The notes under the pieces: model-generated
Databases searched by the model: none
What the model was told of the DNA's origin: nothing
The model's input: the letters and a program-made list of their open reading frames with translations, nothing else
Made by a program: the position numbers and the translations under genes
Source: Arthrobacter pascens
GTDB lineage: Bacteria > Actinomycetota > Actinomycetes > Actinomycetales > Micrococcaceae
Assembly: GCF_030816475.1 (NCBI RefSeq)
Contig: NZ_JAUSXF010000001.1
Location: 3,224,001-3,288,000 of the forward strand
DNA: 64,000 nucleotides
Direction: 5' to 3'
Part shown: positions 26,430-36,089 of the stretch, piece by piece
Layout of the letters: each line of letters begins with the position of its first letter
How positions within the stretch are numbered: the stretch's first letter is position 1

Positions 26430-26872
26430 GACGACGACCCTACTTGGGACCGGCCTCTTTGCACGACAACGACAGCCTCAACACGACTGCTAGGTTGACG
26501 GCCGTCAGTTCTCGAGAGTGCTCATTAGGGTGGACGAAGCTGGCCGCTCACACCATGCCGCTCCAGGGGTGCGTACTACTGCGGGGCAATGGCACTAGCC
26601 GGGGGCTTTTGACAGCGCTAGAGAATTCACAGCGTCGCGCCATAGGCCGACCCTTTGCCCCTGAAGCCTTCAAAAGTCCCCGGTGTTTTAGTAAGGAGTC
26701 ATTAGACTGGCCCGACAGTAATGAGGGAATTGGCTCGTTTCGCGTGCAGTGTTCCAGAAGTCATGTCTCTTGGGCGAGTTGGATACTAGCTCTCGGTACT
26801 GCGAGGTCTGGATGATGAGAGGGCAGGAGTGGAGGCGGAATCAAAGAGAGCCGGGGAAGATAGAAGGCAACG
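26430..26872. other. Intergenic region, no supported gene, holds an inverted repeat
   Basis: A 123-codon open frame exists on the plus strand but its composition is not protein-like and it lacks family features. The region carries the divergent promoters of the methyltransferase and the HA-domain gene, and a 14-base inverted repeat listed separately. Confidence 0.45.
26599..26683. repeat. Inverted repeat, 14-base arms, 57-base spacer
   Basis: CCGGGGGCTTTTGA and TCAAAAGTCCCCGG pair at 13 of 14 positions. The spacing is too wide for a terminator. It could be the ends of a tiny element, a recombinase site or a regulatory site. Confidence 0.4.
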
Positions 26873-27541
26873 ATGACGAGAGTTAAACGAAGGGCCCCAC
26901 ACCCGGAATGGGTTCAAATGTACCGGCAGGGCATTCCATCACCGAAGATTGCCGCGGAGGCCGGGGTAGCCGCCAGCACGGTCCGCTACCATCTCCATCT
27001 TGCCTTTCAGGCCGAGCCGTCCATACGTAAGGAACACAACAGAGCTGCCGGCTCAGCTCCTAGGAACTCCCCCGCCGGCGTACGGAACATGAATGACATC
27101 ATAGCTTTCTATACGGCTGAAGGCCGGCTCCCTTCCACCCATGGCACTTCTTCACGGGAGCGGGCAATCGGCGTGTGGCTGCACCGCCGCAAACAGGACG
27201 CCGCCCAGGGAACCCTCTCCCTCATCTACAGGGAAGGCCTCAGGGGCATCCCCGGCTGGGACAGACCGTCTACCCGCAATGCGGACGACGAAGCACGCTG
27301 GCACCAGCGCCTGGCTGAACTCATCGCTTTCAGGGCCGTCGGCAACGATTGGCCCCGTCACAAGAAAGCCGAGACCGAGCAAGAACGGGTCCTGGGCGTG
27401 TGGCTCCATAGCCAACGCATCAAACACCGCCGCTCCGAACTGAATGAGGGCAAGGAAAAACTACTGAACACAATTCTCCCCGGATGGCGCACCGGCAGGA
27501 AACGCGCTGACCGCTTCACCAGGACCGCCAGCACCCGATAG
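26873..27541 (+). CDS. Helicase-associated (HA) domain protein with N-terminal HTH
   Basis: This protein has 222 residues. The N-terminus has a resolvase-like HTH (GIPSPKIAAEAGVAASTVRYHL). Two HA repeats follow, each with the pattern aromatic-helix, G-LP/WP, E-LG-WL-R, and a PGW end: about residues 72-130 (GRLPSTHG, AIGVWLHRRK, GIPGWD) and about 142-208 (GNDWPRHK, VLGVWLHSQR, ILPGWR). HA domains bind nucleic acid and usually sit at the end of helicases; here they occur alone. Such solo proteins are common in actinobacterial accessory regions. Its function is unknown. Confidence 0.7.
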   Translation: MTRVKRRAPHPEWVQMYRQGIPSPKIAAEAGVAASTVRYHLHLAFQAEPSIRKEHNRAAGSAPRNSPAGVRNMNDIIAFYTAEGRLPSTHGTSSRERAIGVWLHRRKQDAAQGTLSLIYREGLRGIPGWDRPSTRNADDEARWHQRLAELIAFRAVGNDWPRHKKAETEQERVLGVWLHSQRIKHRRSELNEGKEKLLNTILPGWRTGRKRADRFTRTASTR

Positions 27542-27944
27542 TCAGATGGGTCCATGACTTCAACGGCTGCAATTCTCGTCAGCCGCATATGCTTTTCTGT
27601 CTTCCGGTGCTTCGGGGTCAAGGAGAAGCCCCAGCCGTCCCAATGGACCGTACCTAAGTACTGATGCATTGAATGATAGGGGCGCAGACAACCCGCTTCC
27701 CAACTGGCCTGGAGCGATGAGGACGGCAAACCCGCGCAAGCAATTTGGATTGCGGTTGGCAACGCCGACCTGGGGTTTTGCCAGGTGCATTGAGACGGAT
27801 CCGGGGCCAGCCGTCTCACTTGAGTTGGCAATTCCGTACTTGTGTCGCGGACTGCGCCGGCCGTGCTGAAATTCTCATGGCCTGATTCTTGGCGATGTCC
27901 GGACTGGCTGTCTGCCCGGCGTAGGTTAGGGCGACGGGCTGTTG
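27542..27944. other. Intergenic region, no supported gene
   Basis: No complete gene is seen. A minus-strand stretch reads YLGTVHWDGWGFSLT and onward in a protein-like way but lacks a start and a family, so it may be a relic. Confidence 0.4.
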
Positions 27945-28777
27945 TTAGTCGTGGTTCCAGACTTTGATCGATGACAGAAGCAGGAGCAGGACCAACAGGG
28001 GGATGAGGACCAGGTTTGGGACGACTCCCAGGAGTAGGCCGCCGAGTACGGTTCCGTGATGGAGCCGAGCGTCATGGTGATGAGGAAGGGCTTGCTTTGC
28101 CCGAGCACGGCGAAGCTCTTGTCTCTGCTGAAGCGGGCGAACGGGACGAGCATGGTGGGCAGTGACACGACCAGGGAGAGGCTTCCGGCGATCTTGATGT
28201 CGGTTCCGTAGAGCAGCACGATCGTGGGGATCAGCAGCTCCCCGCCGGCGACTCCCATCCGAGCAGCGACCACTCCGATGAGGATCCCGGCTGCGACGCC
28301 GAGCACCGTGCGGGAAGCGGGGTCCATTGTGAGGGGCTCGACCGCGAAGAAGTGCGTGACGAAAAGCAGCACCGCGATCAGGACGAGCAGGACCGCGATG
28401 ACGCGGAAGAGCGTTTTCGACTTCAGCCGGGTGGCCCAGTGGGCGCCGATCCAGGCGCCGAGGAGGCTGCCGGCGAGCAGGTTCAGCACGATGTACCAAT
28501 GAGGGGATAACTCGCAGAGCGGGACGGCGAAGAGCCTCGCGGGCAGGGCCGTGATGACGACGATCAGGCTCATGGCCTTGTTCATGATGATGGCCTGCAG
28601 CGCGGCAAAGCCGAACAGCCCGATCAGCAGGGGAAGCCGGAACTCGGCGCCGCCCAGGCCGATCATGCCGCCCAGGACACCGATGATCGCTCCCGCGAGG
28701 AAGACCAGCGGGAAGGATTGTTGTCGTGCCTGTCCTGGTGTCAATAGCGGCAAGGCGGTGCTCTTCATACCGGCCAA
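27945..28777 (-). pseudogene. TSUP-family (TauE/SafE) anion transporter with a late frameshift
   Basis: This is a membrane exporter/importer of the TSUP family, with eight or so helices. Family marks are GVLGGMIGLGGAEFRLPLL near the front and GVVAARMGVAGGELLIPT in the second half, the two repeat signatures. After ITMTLGSI the frame is lost. The expected end (GTVLGGLLLGVVPN, then a final hydrophobic helix ending IKVWNHD) lies one base away, so a single base is missing just after ATCA. The unshifted reading gives a Ser/Cys-rich tail that is not membrane-like. It is either a recent mutation or a sequence error. Confidence 0.75.
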
Positions 28778-29069
28778 ATTATTAGCAGCACAAGTGCGGC
28801 CGGATGGTGCGGCGTTTGTGACTGGGTGCGTGACTGCTTGCCGGTGTGGGTTATGTGCCCCAGATTGTCCACGCCCGGCTGAGTGTTTGGCTGGGGCTGG
28901 TTGCCACCTTAAGTGAGACGGGGATCAGAAACCGTAGGTTGCAAGTGAGTTGAGATTCTTGCCAACAAGACTGAGAGGTGACACTGAGCCGGAGTCTCAC
29001 GCTACGCAAGCACTAGCTGGACTCTGCCAGGACAGCGCTTATCGGTGAAAAGGTAGGGGCAGCCGCATG
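28778..29069. other. Intergenic region, no supported gene
   Basis: It lies between the TSUP gene start and the end of mcrC. There is no recognisable coding or RNA feature. Confidence 0.4.
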
Positions 29070-30260
29070 TCACTGTGCTGTGACATCGGCGTGTTCCAGG
29101 ACCTTCGCAGCCAAGCGTTCGATTTGGCCCAAGAGCTCGTGCGGCTGCGCCTCAAGATCCAATGAATGAGTGAAAATACGAACGTCCGCCCGACGTATGT
29201 CATGAAACGTCTCCTCGCATTCACCTTTCGCGTAAACAAGGTGGCCAGCGCGCATGTTGAACCTCGTGCAATATGCGAGCATCTGATAAAGGTCGGCGTT
29301 CGGAAACCGCTTGTTCTTCTCGGCCTTGTACTTTGCATCCAGGACAGCCAAAACGTTCTGGTCGTCGCGCCAAACGATGTCAGGGCGCAGTGGCACCACT
29401 CCGCCAACGTCCAAGTGCTTTCCCCGGTATTGCAGGTCCACACTCCCACCGTGGGACACCATGGCTTCGCGGAGTGCTACGGACACGAAGTCCTCGAAAA
29501 CCTCCCACATATCGAAAAGGAATGACCTCGCAGTAACCTTCCCTGCATGCTGTTCCAGAGACCCATGTTTAAGGATGATCTCAGCCAAGACGACGGCCGG
29601 AGCGTAGTGGGCGTTGAGCCGGGTAAACCGGATGCCCGGAAACACCGTAGGGTCAGCGACGAGAGTCACTCCGTCGAACTTCTGCAGCAGCTTGCGCAAT
29701 GACTGCCTGTCGGTTTCTGCCAGGCGCGGGACGGTCAGCAGTTTGCGCGCTGCCGCCACCAGCATTTGGTTCTCAGCGATGTCGACGGTGTAGTCGTCGT
29801 ATGTCACCTCCGCTGGCAAGGGAAGTCCGGCCCGCAGTCCAATCTGTGCCGGAATATTAAGTCTGCCCCGAATCATGGGCTCAGATTCCTGCACCGTCTT
29901 GTAATCCTGAAACAGACCTTGGACGGTTGCCTTCTTAACCTGACGGATGAAGGAGCTAACGATGCTGCTGACCAGATGCTCATCGGCTGAAAGCGCTACA
30001 TCATCATCGCGCCAGTACTTCGGCGAACGCGAGTAACCCATCAGGAAGAACAAGCGTGGGATCGGCAGCTTGGGTCGAATGTATAGCTCGTGCTCACCTA
30101 CTGAGACCACGCCAACTTTCGAGACGGAAGAGACAGTCCACAGTCCTTCCCCTTCCGGCAGCGCTGTGGCAATGTCCAGACTGTTTAGGGCTCGTCCGAT
30201 GGTGTCCGGCAGCGCCAAAGTCCGGCTGACGGCCGCTTCACGGATTTCGAACGCTGGCAC
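29070..30260 (-). CDS. mcrC: McrC nuclease subunit of a type IV restriction system
   Basis: This is the nuclease partner of McrB, which cuts DNA carrying modified cytosines. The N-terminal beta-rich half (VGVVSVGEHELYIRPKLP) contacts McrB. YDDYTVDIAENQMLVAA is the central family block. The PD-(D/E)XK core is RPDIVWRDDQNVLAVLDAKYK (quoted in parts: RPDIVW and LDAKYK), followed by NADLYQMLAYC. At 396 residues it is of normal length. The start is a GTG three bases after the mcrB stop. No other gene lies between them. Confidence 0.85.
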   Translation of the reverse strand: MPAFEIREAAVSRTLALPDTIGRALNSLDIATALPEGEGLWTVSSVSKVGVVSVGEHELYIRPKLPIPRLFFLMGYSRSPKYWRDDDVALSADEHLVSSIVSSFIRQVKKATVQGLFQDYKTVQESEPMIRGRLNIPAQIGLRAGLPLPAEVTYDDYTVDIAENQMLVAAARKLLTVPRLAETDRQSLRKLLQKFDGVTLVADPTVFPGIRFTRLNAHYAPAVVLAEIILKHGSLEQHAGKVTARSFLFDMWEVFEDFVSVALREAMVSHGGSVDLQYRGKHLDVGGVVPLRPDIVWRDDQNVLAVLDAKYKAEKNKRFPNADLYQMLAYCTRFNMRAGHLVYAKGECEETFHDIRRADVRIFTHSLDLEAQPHELLGQIERLAAKVLEHADVTAQ

Positions 30261-30263
30261 CGT

Positions 30264-32435
30264 CTATTCCCTCTCCCCGTCTGCCGGACCATCGCTGTTC
30301 AAGTCTTCAGCCGGAGTTCGGTTCTGCACAGCGAGCTCCGCCCTCAACGTGTCCAGACGGTACTGCTTCAGCACGTCCTTCCCCTCGCCATAGTGGTGCT
30401 CTTCTAGCAGCGGCAGGATCTCCGATTCCCAGATCCTGGTGAGGACATCCTGCGTGATCCCTCCAACCTTGGGCATGAGATAGGACGGGCCAATGCTGAA
30501 GGAGGCGTCATTGATCTTCTTGTTGAGTTGCTGGAGCAGCAGGGCTGGTTCTTGGCCGAGGTCATTGCTCTTGTGCGCAAGAAGCCATCCGCTGAGGACC
30601 TCGGATACCGGACGCTGCGCCGGATGCAGCTCCCGGAATGCGAATCGACGGCGCATGGCCGCGTCCATCAGAGCGATAGAACGGTCTGAGGTGTTCATGG
30701 TTCCGATGATGAAGAGGTTGTCAGGCAGTTCGAATGTCTCTTCACTGTACTGAAGGTTGATTTTCCGGTGTCGGTATTCGAGCAGGAAGTAGAGCTCGCC
30801 GAAGATCTTCGCCAGATTTCCGCGGTTGATCTCGTCGATGACCAGTACAAAGTTTCGGTGCTGGGCTTTGTTCGCCTTGTCGACGATTCGTCGCAGAGGT
30901 CCATCTTTGAGTTCGTAGCTCAGGGCTCCGTTTACAGTAACGGGCCGATATCCCTGAAAGAAGTCTTCATAGGAATAGCTCGGGTGAAACTGCACAAGTT
31001 CTGCCTCGTCACGGGCGATATGTTCGGCCAGTGCGAGGCCAATAAACGTCTTACCCGTCCCCGGCGGGCCGAACAAGATCAGTTGCCGCTTGTTCTTAAG
31101 AAGGTCCAACGCCTCCTGCAGCCACTTTTCCTCGATGTAGACCCGACCACTCAGCGCCGCGTTAGCGGCAGGGAACGGTTCGCGTTCGATCCCCGGAGCC
31201 AGCTGTCCGGCGTCCGTCGATGTGTCGCCGTCCACCGACTCCGGTTGCTCCGTTGGACGAGGAGCGCTCTTCTCCCAAAGGTGTTTGTGCTGTTCGTCGT
31301 AAAAATCCACGTGGGTGCCAGTCTCCTGCTGTAGGCGGAGGCCAATACTGAACAGATCACGGTCCACGTCCCCTGTCGAGTCAGCATCGCTGGTGATAAA
31401 GGTATTTCGGATCAGGCCCTTATCCTGGTCGGAGAAGCAATCTATGAATGATTCCGGGTGGACCATGTACAACAGCGCGTTTCTTTGGGTCGGGAAGCTT
31501 CGTCCCCTGACACTGAAGACGAATGACTTCCAAGCCCACGGGTCCGATAGGACTTGCTGCTGCACTTCGATCGGGGATTGCAAGTAAGCCTCGACGACGG
31601 AAAGCAGAAGGGCCATCGCTTGGAATGTGTTGCTGAGCATCGCTTGGCCGGGGTGGACGACGCCGGTCTTGAGTCCGCTGAGGACCTGGTCCGGGATCAT
31701 GGCCGGCTCGTCCATGGTCTGGAGAATTGCGGAAATTCGCTCCTTCTTCTTGCCGAAGCCGATGGCCCCCTCATAAATAGGCAGAACCTGCCACGTCACA
31801 AGCTCGGCCATCAACAGCCGAGCCTCATCGGCGGCCTCGGCCAACTGCAGCCTTAGTTTGTCGACAAAGGTGCCCTCTCCTGCGTCCGGAGCTTCGATAA
31901 ATCGGGTTCTTAGTTCAGAGATTGCGGGGACGGTCCAGACATCGCGGTCCGGATCGAATACCGAAGACCCTTCGCGGAGGCCCCTCTGCACGAAAAGTCC
32001 GGTCGTGGCGCGGAAAACGTCCTCTTGTGGGCGTCGTGAAACGAGGACCGTTCGGAGTTGCTCTGCGCGGTTAGCCTTTCGACGTGCCGTCTGTGCGGCG
32101 AACAGCTTTGACATCTGGCCGAAAAGTTCGTCAGCGCTTGGATAGTCCTCCAGAGCTTTCTGGCCCTCCGGAGTTATTCGCCAGATGCCGTGGGTCTTTG
32201 TAATCCAGCCCGCCGCCACTAGGTTGATGGAGTCGAAGGACAAGTTTGCGCTCCCGCGCACGAGACCGCTTGCATTGGTGGTGGCCTCAGCCGGGCTCAG
32301 CGGCACGCGCTCAACGGCGAGCTGAAACACGCCATCGGGGTCCTTCGAATTGGCGACGCCCTCTGGGTGTTCTGACAGGATCTCCAGAACTGCCCTAATG
32401 CGTTTGCGGCGGTTTGGTCCGGTGCTTTCGGTCAT
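30264..32435 (-). CDS. mcrB: McrB AAA+ GTPase with Mrr_N-like winged-helix front end
   Basis: This is the motor subunit of McrBC. The AAA+ core lies in the last 280 residues: Walker A LFGPPGTGKT near 455, Walker B LVIDEINRGN, and the sensor block GTMNTSDRSIALMDAAMRRRF, where NTSD is the McrB type. The first 110 residues resemble the Mrr N-terminal winged helix (RAVLEILSEHPEGV, then WRITPEGQKAL), and the middle has the VVEAYLQSP block seen in island-type McrB proteins. The N-terminal domain usually reads the modified base, so a different front end implies a different target. I use the ATG at MTESTG rather than an upstream TTG. Confidence 0.85.
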   Translation of the reverse strand: MTESTGPNRRKRIRAVLEILSEHPEGVANSKDPDGVFQLAVERVPLSPAEATTNASGLVRGSANLSFDSINLVAAGWITKTHGIWRITPEGQKALEDYPSADELFGQMSKLFAAQTARRKANRAEQLRTVLVSRRPQEDVFRATTGLFVQRGLREGSSVFDPDRDVWTVPAISELRTRFIEAPDAGEGTFVDKLRLQLAEAADEARLLMAELVTWQVLPIYEGAIGFGKKKERISAILQTMDEPAMIPDQVLSGLKTGVVHPGQAMLSNTFQAMALLLSVVEAYLQSPIEVQQQVLSDPWAWKSFVFSVRGRSFPTQRNALLYMVHPESFIDCFSDQDKGLIRNTFITSDADSTGDVDRDLFSIGLRLQQETGTHVDFYDEQHKHLWEKSAPRPTEQPESVDGDTSTDAGQLAPGIEREPFPAANAALSGRVYIEEKWLQEALDLLKNKRQLILFGPPGTGKTFIGLALAEHIARDEAELVQFHPSYSYEDFFQGYRPVTVNGALSYELKDGPLRRIVDKANKAQHRNFVLVIDEINRGNLAKIFGELYFLLEYRHRKINLQYSEETFELPDNLFIIGTMNTSDRSIALMDAAMRRRFAFRELHPAQRPVSEVLSGWLLAHKSNDLGQEPALLLQQLNKKINDASFSIGPSYLMPKVGGITQDVLTRIWESEILPLLEEHHYGEGKDVLKQYRLDTLRAELAVQNRTPAEDLNSDGPADGERE

Positions 32436-32587
32436 ATCGGTGCTCGCCAACCTCTCGGGAAACGGCAAAAAGCAGAAGCGCAGACGGTTCCTAGACTGTA
32501 ACTCCAGACTAACGATGCAAGAGCTCGCAGGTATAGAGAATCTCCTCGAAGGCCCGGCGGGCTGCCGGGCAGCGTACAGCTACACCG

Positions 32588-32986
32588 ATGTCCCCTTTGA
32601 GTGGCGGCAGCAGCTTCATGGTGACCCGCTGGGCCAACAGCCAGATCGCCCTCCTCACTACCAAGGACAGGCACCCGATACATCAGCATTTTTTTGAGCG
32701 TGGCGCAACCGAAGAGTACTGGCGCGAGTTCCACACAGGCGAATCCGAATTCTACGGCCACGTGCTCGGCATCAAAGGACTGGAACGGTCCGTTGTGGTG
32801 CTGTGCGTCAACGGGTTCAAGGACATGGACCGGGCGGCCGAACAGCTCTATGTGGGGCTGTCCCGGGCAAGGAGGCTGCTCGTGGTCGTTGGCGATTCAG
32901 GGCTGCTGGAGGAAGCGGGCGGCCCGGACCTCAAGGTCGCGTTGTCACGGACGCAGGCATGGAAGCCGGTGCTGGAAACCGGCTAG
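32588..32986 (+). pseudogene. C-terminal relic of a UvrD-like (NERD-type) helicase
   Basis: Only the last helicase motifs remain: a family-type stretch ALLTTKDRHPIHQHFF, then EFYGHVLGIKGLERSVVVLC (motif V region) and EQLYVGLSRARRLLVVVGD (motif VI). The ATP-binding half is absent and the first 15 codons do not fit the family. It lies next to the AddAB-like pair but is not part of it. Confidence 0.7.
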
Positions 32987-33060
32987 GAACTGCTTTTCAC
33001 GTTTATTGTCAGCGCCTCGGCATAGTCTTTAATCACTAGATTAAGAACCAGCGGGATCCT

Positions 33061-33204
33061 GTGGTGAAGCGTGCGGACAACGTGGTCGGCACGACGCGCG
33101 TCGTCATCACTGTCACGCCTCCCGACTACGGCATCACGAGCTTTGACCGTTTGCTTGCCGCCGCCGCAGAGGCTGGCGGGGACAGCGGCGCAGGAACTTC
33201 ATAG
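33061..33204 (+). other. Short open frame, doubtful
   Basis: A 47-codon frame begins GTG-GTG and reads GTTRVVITVTPPDYGIT then an Ala-rich end. Its composition is protein-like, but there is no family and no clear ribosome site. It may be debris left with the helicase relic. Confidence 0.25.
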
Positions 33205-33260
33205 CAATTCTGTCAGTACCCGTTGCTATGTTGAGTAAAACGTCAGGATGAGGGAACAGC

Positions 33261-36089
33261 ATGATGCGCACTACGTCTTCGTCAGTGAGCGATGCCTTGT
33301 CAGAGCTGGCCCGGATGATCGGCCAGGCCCAGGCTTCGGATCCGCTTTCACCCGTCACCATCTTGGTGCCGTCCCATGGAGCTGGCCTGGACGTCACTCG
33401 GTTCCTCGGCAGGACGCTCAACTCTGGGGCGGGCAGTGCAGGCATAAAAGCCTTCACGTTGAAGGACCTGGCAACAGAACTCATCGCCGCGGACCCCGCA
33501 GTCACCGGAAGAAGTCCGCTCCCTGCGGTCTTGAGGCTGGGAGCCGTCAGTAAAGTTTTGATCGATGATCCCGGGGTCTTCAGGGATGTTGCCGCGCAAC
33601 CCGCCACCGCCCGAGCCATAGCAAAGACAGCCGTCATGCTCGACGCCCTTCCAGACTCAACGCAGCCAGCCCTGCCAGAACTCATGCGAGAAGTTCTCCG
33701 CATACATGGGAAGGCCAGCGAATCACTGCGCTCCCGCTGGTACACCGACCATGAGGCCTTCACTCTCGCAGGCCGCAGGCTGGGAACCGCCACCGTGACG
33801 AGACAGCTGGGCACGGTCATTGGCTTCATGCTGGGAACTCAGATGCGTCCCTCCGAGACTGCCTACCGGCAACGCCTCGAAGAGGCCGGCATGCATAGCA
33901 TTGCTGGGTCCCGAACGCCGGACGAGAACACCACGCTCATGACGGCCTCCGACGCCGATGACGAAGTCCGCGCCGTCGTCCGGCTTGTCGTTGAAAGGCT
34001 GGCAGGAGGCACGCCCGGCCACCGCATCGGTATTTTCCATTCAGTCTCCCAACCCTACGCCGCGCTGCTGACCCAGCGGCTTAGCCAGGCCGGAGTAACG
34101 TTTGTAGGTCCGGCAGCGCACCGGCTCATGGACTCGCCGCTCGCGCGTGGCCTGCTTCAACTATTGAAACTGGACCCACAGCATCCGGACGCTCGCGCCA
34201 TTCTAAATATCCTCGCGGAAGGAACGCTGGTCTGGCGCGGGCACCAGCTCCCCAGTAGCAATGTCTGTGAAAGGCTGCACACCAATCCGCCGGCCGAAGA
34301 CGCCGACGGCGAAGAAGTGTCCGAATACCGGGCCCTCCAACGTGAGGAACTCCAAACTTTTCGGTCCTTCGTTGTCGCGCTTGCCGCCTGCATCGGTGAC
34401 ATCCGCAGTGCTGCTTCATGGAGCGATGCGTCCGCAGGCCTCGCCACACTGGTTGAAGGCTTCCTGGGCCCCCGCACGGCTTCCGAACGGCCCGAAAAGA
34501 CCGCCGCCCGGGAAGCCCTGGTCCAGATCGTTGGAGACCTCCGCTACCTGGACATCATCGGCCCACCGGCCAGCCCTACGCTCATCCAGAGCGCGATGGA
34601 GGAGGGAATAGCCTCAAAGGGCGGTTGGACCGGGAAGAGCGGCACCGGCGTCGTCATCGGCAGCTATGCCGATGCCGTTGCCAGGGACCTAGATTTCCTG
34701 TTCCTTGTTGGAGCGGCGGAAGGGTTGGCACCGGCAAGGATTCGGGAGAATCCACTCCTTCCAGATAGCATCCGGGTTATTCTCGGCGGCGGTCTCCCCA
34801 CTGTCGAGCAGCGGGCAGAAGCCAGCAAGGAACAGTTCTTCGCTGCCCTCGCTTCCGGGTCTGAACGGACCATCACCAGTCCGCGCGGCGATCTGCGCGG
34901 ATCCGGCAGTTACCAGATTTCCCGGTGGATCACTGCTAAGCCCAACAAGGAACTTCAGTCCTTCGCCCATGGGATCGAGAATGGCGCCCCCACCTCGGCC
35001 GCGCTTCCCCCAACGGCGCAGGAATGGCGGCTGCGGCGGATTCTCACCGCCGAGGAGCGACTTTCGGTGCTTCGCGACGACACTTCACTGCAACGTGCAT
35101 TGGCCGTTGCCCGGGACCGGCGCAATGGTGTTTTCTCCAGATTCAACGGCAACCTCAGCGCACATGCGGGAACCATTGTTGACCCAGGGAAAGCACTGTC
35201 TCCCACCGGGCTTGAGGACTGGGTGACAAGTCCGTTCAGCTACTTCCTGAAGCATGTCCTCAAAGTGAACATCCTTGAAGACGTCGAATTGGAGGTGCAG
35301 ATCTCGCCACAGGAGCGAGGCATCCTGGTTCACAAAGTGCTCGAAGACTACGTCCGCAGCATCACAAAAGACGGCCTGCCAGCATCGTCGAGTCGCCTTA
35401 GGGAACTTGCCGATGCGGCCTTTGGGGAATTTGCCAACCCCTCTTGGCTGAGCCACGTCTGGGAGCGGAACCAGGCAATGATCCGCCAAGACCTGCAACG
35501 GGTATTCGAAGTGGATCACGCAAAGTCGGCTGACGGTTGGAGTTACCTGGCGGAGGAGGCAAGCTTTGGCCCTGAGGGGACCGACAGCTACCCGCCCGTC
35601 GAGCTGGTCCTTGACGACGGCACCGTGGTTCGGTTCCGCGGGAAGGTGGACAGAATAGACCAGCATTCGGATGGCAGCGTCAGGGTGATCGACTACAAGA
35701 CCGGCAAGGCCGAGAAATACAAGCCGCTAAAAGACCATCCCACCGCGGAGGGCACCCGTTACCAGCTTCCGGTCTACGGTCTGTTCGCGCGAACGCTCGC
35801 CGCCCCGGGATCAGCCGTCGAAGCCGAGTATTGGTTCATCTCGAAGGCAGGCGACTTCGCGAGAATCGGCTACATCGTGACCGACGATGTGATCGAGCAG
35901 CTTCGTATGGACGCGGGCCTCATCATTTCTGCGTTGCGGGACGGGATCTTCCCCCCTCGGCCCGAGTCTGACCGCTATGTCAACTTCACCACCATAACGG
36001 GGGCCTCGGAGCTTGGCCAGCAGTGGCTGAAACTTCAGAACGCCCAAGAACTTCAGCCCTATGCCCGGCTCCTGAAGGCAGAGAAATGA
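33261..36089 (+). CDS. AddB-like/RecB-type nuclease subunit of a helicase-nuclease pair
   Basis: This protein has 942 residues. The N-terminal two thirds follow the inactivated UvrD-like fold of AddB (VTILVPSHGAGLDVTRFL in place of a Walker A, and the later FLFLVGAAEGLAPARI block). The C-terminal third is a RecB-family nuclease: RGILVHKVLEDYV, then FRGKVDRID, VIDYKTGK and YQLPVYGLFA, which supply the His, two Asp, Lys and Gln positions. I see no cysteine set for the iron-sulfur cluster of classical AddB. GAGGGA precedes the ATG. It overlaps the helicase gene by four bases. The context suggests an island helicase-nuclease rather than the housekeeping repair enzyme. Confidence 0.75.
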   Translation: MMRTTSSSVSDALSELARMIGQAQASDPLSPVTILVPSHGAGLDVTRFLGRTLNSGAGSAGIKAFTLKDLATELIAADPAVTGRSPLPAVLRLGAVSKVLIDDPGVFRDVAAQPATARAIAKTAVMLDALPDSTQPALPELMREVLRIHGKASESLRSRWYTDHEAFTLAGRRLGTATVTRQLGTVIGFMLGTQMRPSETAYRQRLEEAGMHSIAGSRTPDENTTLMTASDADDEVRAVVRLVVERLAGGTPGHRIGIFHSVSQPYAALLTQRLSQAGVTFVGPAAHRLMDSPLARGLLQLLKLDPQHPDARAILNILAEGTLVWRGHQLPSSNVCERLHTNPPAEDADGEEVSEYRALQREELQTFRSFVVALAACIGDIRSAASWSDASAGLATLVEGFLGPRTASERPEKTAAREALVQIVGDLRYLDIIGPPASPTLIQSAMEEGIASKGGWTGKSGTGVVIGSYADAVARDLDFLFLVGAAEGLAPARIRENPLLPDSIRVILGGGLPTVEQRAEASKEQFFAALASGSERTITSPRGDLRGSGSYQISRWITAKPNKELQSFAHGIENGAPTSAALPPTAQEWRLRRILTAEERLSVLRDDTSLQRALAVARDRRNGVFSRFNGNLSAHAGTIVDPGKALSPTGLEDWVTSPFSYFLKHVLKVNILEDVELEVQISPQERGILVHKVLEDYVRSITKDGLPASSSRLRELADAAFGEFANPSWLSHVWERNQAMIRQDLQRVFEVDHAKSADGWSYLAEEASFGPEGTDSYPPVELVLDDGTVVRFRGKVDRIDQHSDGSVRVIDYKTGKAEKYKPLKDHPTAEGTRYQLPVYGLFARTLAAPGSAVEAEYWFISKAGDFARIGYIVTDDVIEQLRMDAGLIISALRDGIFPPRPESDRYVNFTTITGASELGQQWLKLQNAQELQPYARLLKAEK

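Noticed and set aside
26444..26815. 123-codon plus-strand frame before the HA-domain gene
   Set aside because: No ribosome site, no recognisable domain and uneven composition; overlaps the methyltransferase promoter region.
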